Source of the DNA: Mangrovimonas xylaniphaga | GTDB lineage: Bacteria; Bacteroidota; Bacteroidia; Flavobacteriales; Flavobacteriaceae | NCBI RefSeq assembly: GCF_001280435.1 | Contig: NZ_LBIP01000018.1 | Span: 310,001 to 374,000, forward strand | DNA: 64,000 nucleotides | Direction: 5' to 3' | In this document: positions 60,219 through 64,000 of the stretch, piece by piece | Layout: every line of letters begins with the position of its first letter | Position numbering within the stretch: position 1 is the stretch's first letter | Position numbers and translations under genes: made by a program | Notes under the pieces: model-generated | What the model was told of the DNA's origin: nothing | The model's database searches: none | Seen by the model: the letters and a program-made list of their open reading frames with translations, nothing else

Positions 60219-61328
60219 ATGAAAGACAACGCATTATTACAACCTTACCACTCTAAGAATTTAAGTCTTAAAAACCGAATTGTCATGGCTCCTATGACCC
60301 GCAGTAGGGCTGTTAACGAAGAACGAGTTCCTACCAATGAACTTCAAGGCTTGTATTATGAACAACGTGCTTCGGCGGGATTGATCATTACGGAAGGCTC
60401 TCAAGTTTCTGAAGCCGCTGTAGGCTATGTTAATACGCCCGGCATCTATTCCAAAGCTCAGGTAGAGGGATGGAAATTGGTGACCAAACGTGTCCATGAT
60501 AAAGGAGGGAAGATCTTCATCCAATTATGGCATGTGGGCCGTATGTCGCATCCTGATTTTCATCGTGGTGAATTGCCTTTGGCACCTTCGGCCATCAATC
60601 CAAATTCACAGTCTTTTACTCCAGAAGGTTTTAAGGATACCGTGACGCCAAAAGAAATGACCAAATTTGAGATTGAAGACACCATCAATGATTTTATGAA
60701 TGCTGCTACCAATGCCATGGAAGCGGGCTTTGATGGCGTAGAAATCCATTCTTCCAACGGATATTTGTTCCATCAATTTTTTAATGGAACCTCTAATGTG
60801 CGTACCGATGAATATGGAGGTTCAATTGAAAATAGGGCTAGATTCTTTTTTGAAGTATTGGATGCCATGAGCGAAGTGATTCCTCAGGAAAAAATAGGGG
60901 TACGTTTCAATCCGTCTTTGCACAATTTGTTTGGAATTACCTTGGACAAAGACACGATTCCAACCTTTGAGTATATTATCAAGAAGTTGAACGACTACAA
61001 TTTGGCCTATGTACATTTATCGGAACCATTTACAGATGTATCGGAAGTGCCTTATGCCGTTACAGATATAGCCAAACACTTCAGACCGTTGTACCATGGT
61101 ACCTTAATGATCAACAACCAATTTACAGCAGAAACAGGACATGAGGTCATTTCGTCCGGTGATGCCGATTTGGTAGCTTTTGGAAAACCGTTCATTTCCA
61201 ACCCCGATTTGGTGGAGCGTATCGAACAGGATATAGAATGGGCCCAATGGGACCAAGATACGTTTTATACCCCAGGAGAAAAGGGCTATACAGATTATGC
61301 TTCTGCTAAAATGGAGCAATCGTCTTAA
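60219..61328 (+). CDS. Old Yellow Enzyme-family alkene reductase (NemA-like)
   Basis: The 369-residue FMN enzyme has NRIVMAPMTRSRA near residue 20, IFIQLWHVGRMSHPDFH near residue 99 and the substrate-binding HSSNGYLFHQFFNGTSNVRT near residue 177, where the usual His-x-x-His/Asn pair appears as His-Ser-Ser-Asn. The late GDADLVAFGKPFISNPDL binds phosphate. It reduces electrophilic alkenes and nitro compounds. It follows the nitroreductase gene and fits an electrophile-detoxification set under HxlR control. Confidence 0.92.
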   Translation: MKDNALLQPYHSKNLSLKNRIVMAPMTRSRAVNEERVPTNELQGLYYEQRASAGLIITEGSQVSEAAVGYVNTPGIYSKAQVEGWKLVTKRVHDKGGKIFIQLWHVGRMSHPDFHRGELPLAPSAINPNSQSFTPEGFKDTVTPKEMTKFEIEDTINDFMNAATNAMEAGFDGVEIHSSNGYLFHQFFNGTSNVRTDEYGGSIENRARFFFEVLDAMSEVIPQEKIGVRFNPSLHNLFGITLDKDTIPTFEYIIKKLNDYNLAYVHLSEPFTDVSEVPYAVTDIAKHFRPLYHGTLMINNQFTAETGHEVISSGDADLVAFGKPFISNPDLVERIEQDIEWAQWDQDTFYTPGEKGYTDYASAKMEQSS

Positions 61329-61612
61329 TATTATGCTGAGCTTGTCAATTTGAGATAGTACAGCTTTTGATGAGACAAGCTAAGCTTCACATTTTTTGGG
61401 ACATGGATTTTGACTTCTGTTTTCTAAATTCAGGCCAGTTCCAAAGAGAATTCATCGGTTCATTTTGACTGTGCATTGGCTAAACTGCACATTTACAAGG
61501 TGAACCGTTTTGCCTTTTACCGATGATTTTTTACGTTGGTATGAATTGCGGGTATTACATCGTAAAATTTCTACGTTCATAAGATTTTTAATTAGAAAAA
61601 CACATACTTATC
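61329..61612. other. intergenic region with nested inverted repeats
   Basis: No convincing gene is seen. CTGAGCTTGTC (61336-61346) and GACAAGCTAAG (61374-61384) form an 11-bp inverted repeat with one mismatch. Further on, CGGTTCA (61456-61462) pairs with TGAACCG (61501-61507) around an inner GTGCA/TGCAC stem (61471-61475 with 61486-61490). CATCGGT (61453-61459) could instead pair with ACCGATG (61519-61525), so two folds exclude each other. Confidence 0.4.
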
Positions 61613-61620
61613 TAATTTTG
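61613..61620 (+). promoter_or_regulatory. -7 box of the intradiol-dioxygenase-like gene
   Basis: TAATTTTG matches TAnnTTTG, 22 bp before the ATG at 61643. No TTG -33 box at normal spacing is visible. Confidence 0.4.
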
Positions 61621-61642
61621 AAGTGTTTAAAATAAATGTCTT

Positions 61643-62266
61643 ATGAAAAATCTACTCACCTTCTTTTGTGCCGCTTTTTTGATGGGAGTTGTGTATTCCC
61701 AAAATGGACAGGATAATGTTTCAGAAGATTATAAAAATAGGAGCCCTATTTACGATTATACAGAAGCTACTTTAAGCTCTGTAGATACCATTCCTGGATA
61801 TGCAGGGCAAGCGGAAAAACTTAAGATTACTGGAACTATATATCAAAGTGATGGCGTGACTCCTGCCAAAGATGTTATTTTGTTCATTTATCAGCCCAAT
61901 GAAGATGGGGAGTATGATAATAGAAAACAAAATGACAAAAAATATGTGTACCATCGTGCTTGGGTAAAAACCGACGCCAATGGAAATTATACTTTTTACA
62001 CCTTCGTACCCGGAGCGAGTTATGCGGCAAATGCCTTTCCTAGACGAAGAGGTTTGAAGCATATCCATCCTATTGTGATGGCACCTGGAGAGGAAGCCTA
62101 TAAATTGGATGCCTTTGTGTTTAGTGATGATCCATTAATGACCAACCGTTGCAAAAAGAAATTGAATAAACAAGAGTTTCAGGGCATGCTTAATTTGGAA
62201 CAGGAAGGCGGCTTATTTGTAGCTCATAGAGACTTGGTGTTGAATTCTCAGCAAGCCGACTTATAA
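61643..62266 (+). CDS. secreted intradiol ring-cleavage dioxygenase-like protein
   Basis: The 207-residue product has a signal peptide (MKNLLTFFCAAFLMGVVYSQ). The intradiol dioxygenase core has LKITGTIYQSDGVTPAKDVI, VYHRAWVKTDANGNYTFYTF with the VPG turn, RRGLKHIHPIVMAPGEEAYK with the two iron-ligand-type His residues, and LDAFVFSDDPLM. Intradiol enzymes open catechol rings with Fe(III). The exported, small form seen here is common in Bacteroidetes and its substrate is unknown. No other aromatic-degradation gene is nearby, so a catabolic role is not supported by context. Confidence 0.8.
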   Translation: MKNLLTFFCAAFLMGVVYSQNGQDNVSEDYKNRSPIYDYTEATLSSVDTIPGYAGQAEKLKITGTIYQSDGVTPAKDVILFIYQPNEDGEYDNRKQNDKKYVYHRAWVKTDANGNYTFYTFVPGASYAANAFPRRRGLKHIHPIVMAPGEEAYKLDAFVFSDDPLMTNRCKKKLNKQEFQGMLNLEQEGGLFVAHRDLVLNSQQADL

Positions 62267-62311
62267 TTCCCCAAAATTGGCTCAACCAATTATTATTAGT
62301 TGTGTAAAGAA

Positions 62312-62344
62312 AAAGCCTGATAGTTTTAATAGCTATCAGGCTTT
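62312..62344. terminator. terminator between convergent genes
   Basis: AAAGCCTGATAG (62312-62323) pairs perfectly with CTATCAGGCTTT (62333-62344). It lies between the stops of the dioxygenase-like gene and the FKBP gene. Confidence 0.75.
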
Positions 62345-62365
62345 ATAGTTCTTTCCTAAAGTGAT

Positions 62366-62794
62366 TTATTTAATATCAACCACTTCCAAATCAAAGATAA
62401 GGTCTTTACCAGCAAGAGGATGGTTGGCATCCACTACAATACTATCTTCTTTTACCTCAATAACCAATAATTGGTGTTCTCTACCATCTGGAGCCGTGGA
62501 AATTAATGACATTCCCACTTCGGGTGTCAATTCTTCAGGTAATTGGCTTTTTTGAACTTCCTGTATCAATTCTGGGTGCGCATCACCATAGGCTTCATCC
62601 TTTGTAAGGCTGATGGTTTTCTTTTCGTTTAGTTTCATATCAATTAATCCCTTCTCAAATCCTGGGATCATCATTCCTTGTCCTAAAGTAAACTCTAAAG
62701 GTTCACGTCCTTCCGAGGTGTCAAAGATTTGTCCATCGGTTAGTTTTCCAGTGTAGTGCACCTTTACAGTGTTGTTGTCTTTTACTTGACTCAT
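62366..62794 (-). CDS. FKBP-type peptidyl-prolyl isomerase, SlyD-like
   Basis: The 142-residue protein matches SlyD-type isomerases: VKVHYTGKLTDGQIFDTSEG at the start, GQGMMIPGFEKGLIDMKLNE near residue 38, the insert-in-flap region EAYGDAHPELIQEVQKSQLP and the closing DANHPLAGKDLIFDLEVVDI. It speeds cis-trans proline isomerisation and acts as a chaperone. The His-rich metal-binding tail of E. coli SlyD is absent. It is divergent from the alcohol dehydrogenase gene, with 239 bp between them in which I see no gene. Confidence 0.9.
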   Translation of the reverse strand: MSQVKDNNTVKVHYTGKLTDGQIFDTSEGREPLEFTLGQGMMIPGFEKGLIDMKLNEKKTISLTKDEAYGDAHPELIQEVQKSQLPEELTPEVGMSLISTAPDGREHQLLVIEVKEDSIVVDANHPLAGKDLIFDLEVVDIK

Positions 62795-63033
62795 AAACGT
62801 AGTTTTTTATTAGTCTACAAAGCATGGTATAACTTTTACACCTTGAACTTTTGTAGGTTAAGCTTTCGAGTCCATAAACTACGCCAAATGACAAAATCTG
62901 AAATATTGTCATGTTTCTTTTTTTTATTATCGCATAGGAAGAATCAAGAGGTGAAAGCACTCCGCCGACTCATAATATTTGTGTAACTTTAAAGTGTTGA
63001 TATTAAATTAATTAAAAGAAAATCAAACAAGTC

Positions 63034-64000
63034 ATGGACACAACAAGTATTAAGGCATTTGGTACAGAAGCCGCGGATGCAGCCCTAGGGGAAATGGATA
63101 TTAAGAGACGAAAAGTAACAGATAAGGATGTGGAAATCGATATTTTGTATTGTGGAGTATGCCATTCCGATTTGCACTTTGCGCGCAACGATTGGGGATT
63201 TAGTGTGTATCCTGTAGTCCCTGGACATGAAATTGTAGGGAAGGTAAAGGCTGTAGGTGAAGGTGTGAGTAAATATAAGGCTGGAGATATTGTGGCTGTA
63301 GGGTGTTTGGTAGATTCGTGCCGTACCTGTAACAATTGTGAAAATGACTTGGAGCAGTATTGTCCTGAATGGGTTGGAACCTATGGAGGCCATGACAAAC
63401 ATTTGGATTTGCCTACCTATGGAGGCTATTCCGAAAGTATTGTGGTAGATGAACATTTTGTATTGAGTGTACCTGAAAATCTTGATTTGGCAGGAGTAGC
63501 TCCCATACTGTGTGCAGGTATTACCACATGGTCACCCTTGCGCCATTGGAATGTTGGGAAAGATAGTAAGGTGGCCGTTGTGGGTCTCGGTGGGTTAGGA
63601 CATATGGCCATTAAATTGGCGGATGCGCTTGGCGCTCATGTTACCTTGTTTTCTCGCTCCAAAAACAAAATACAAGACGCTATGGATTTAGGAGCCGATG
63701 CTGTAGTCATCTCTACGAATGAAGATGAGATGGCAGCCGTACAGGGACAGTTTGATGTGATTATAGATACAGTGCCTTATGTACATGATGTCAACCCTTA
63801 TATTGGCACTTTAAATACCAATGGTACTCTGGTGTTGGTGGGCTATTTAGGGCCATTGGACCCTATGTTAAATTCGGTGCCCATGATCATGGGGCGTAAA
63901 AAGGTAGCTGGCTCCTTGATTGGAGGTATTGCCGAAACTCAAGAGCTTTTGGATTTTTGCGGGGAACATAACATCACCTCAGATATTGAAGTGATTGACA
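63034..64000 (+). CDS. NAD(P)-dependent zinc alcohol dehydrogenase (3'-truncated by window edge)
   Basis: The frame opens at the ATG at 63034 (MDTTSIKAFGTEAADAALG) and runs off the window end after 322 codons; about 25-30 codons should be missing. It is a medium-chain dehydrogenase of the YahK/cinnamyl-alcohol type. It has the catalytic zinc motif YCGVCHSDLHF near residue 39, PGHEIVGKVKAVG, the structural-zinc cysteines in SCRTCNNCENDLEQYC and the dinucleotide motif VVGLGGLGHMAIKLA near residue 185. It should reduce aldehydes with NADPH. An electrophile-detoxification role would fit the OYE and nitroreductase genes nearby; that is inference. Confidence 0.9.
   Translation, partial: MDTTSIKAFGTEAADAALGEMDIKRRKVTDKDVEIDILYCGVCHSDLHFARNDWGFSVYPVVPGHEIVGKVKAVGEGVSKYKAGDIVAVGCLVDSCRTCNNCENDLEQYCPEWVGTYGGHDKHLDLPTYGGYSESIVVDEHFVLSVPENLDLAGVAPILCAGITTWSPLRHWNVGKDSKVAVVGLGGLGHMAIKLADALGAHVTLFSRSKNKIQDAMDLGADAVVISTNEDEMAAVQGQFDVIIDTVPYVHDVNPYIGTLNTNGTLVLVGYLGPLDPMLNSVPMIMGRKKVAGSLIGGIAETQELLDFCGEHNITSDIEVID

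Noticed and set aside
61329-61612. Remnant of a coding gene in the gap after the OYE gene
   Set aside because: All frames are short and broken, and no stretch resembles a known protein; the region is better described by its inverted repeats.
63012-63611. Minus-strand frames at the window end
   Set aside because: They are antisense to the clear zinc alcohol dehydrogenase starting at 63034.

Overview
The window is a chromosome segment from a member of the Bacteroidota, almost certainly a marine-type Flavobacteriaceae. The evidence is low GC with AT-rich gaps, several matches to the Bacteroidetes -7 box TAnnTTTG, a type IX secretion (T9SS) adhesin with a gliding-type C-terminal domain next to PorP/SprF and OmpA partners, BshA (bacillithiol synthesis), a fused branched-chain 2-oxoacid dehydrogenase E1, and the agmatine route to putrescine. 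I see no rRNA, tRNA, insertion sequence, prophage or CRISPR array.

Layout. 1-9 kb: the 3' part of bshA, a small outer-membrane-type protein, a YdiJ-like FAD/Fe-S dehydrogenase convergent with an LpxH-like phosphoesterase, then aroC, a dicarboxylate/amino-acid symporter and a sulfurtransferase in one run. 9-17 kb: a MuiA-type protein carrying an inserted TonB-plug module, with a cloverleaf-like inverted-repeat element at its 3' end, then a lipoprotein, a DCC protein, a Smr-less MutS2, a lipoprotein hydrolase and ung. 17-21 kb: a tight five-gene minus-strand operon (2OG-Fe(II) oxygenase, SUI1, DUF1835, nucleoside phosphorylase, signal-less substrate-binding protein). 21-25 kb: BCKDH E1, a 3D-domain lipoprotein, a frameshifted exbD, two mini-ORFs and Hsp20. 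25-36 kb: DNA-transaction genes, namely two paralogous SF2 helicases flanking rluE-like, topB, recQ and a DUF1853 gene. 36-39.5 kb: an AraC regulator fused to DUF4242, a BBE-type flavoprotein and an EamA transporter.

39.6-47.5 kb is a T9SS surface module. A 1664-residue adhesin is followed by PorP/SprF and a PorE-like OmpA protein. The adhesin contains thirteen ~79-80-residue repeats, ten of them arranged as five 477-bp two-repeat units. A LysM/PBP protein and a secreted S9 peptidase follow.

52.7-55.4 kb is the most interesting locus. A short unknown gene sits directly before a membrane TPR class III nucleotide cyclase, which overlaps a PycTM-like (Pycsar effector family) membrane protein. 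This is a candidate cyclic-nucleotide antiphage system. The cyclase carries the Lys/Asp pair typical of adenylyl cyclases rather than an obvious pyrimidine-cyclase signature.

56-64 kb: aguB-aguA (agmatine to putrescine), an EamA transporter, a HxlR regulator divergent from a nitroreductase with a clear palindromic operator between them, an Old Yellow Enzyme, a secreted intradiol-dioxygenase-like protein, an FKBP isomerase and the 5' part of a zinc alcohol dehydrogenase.
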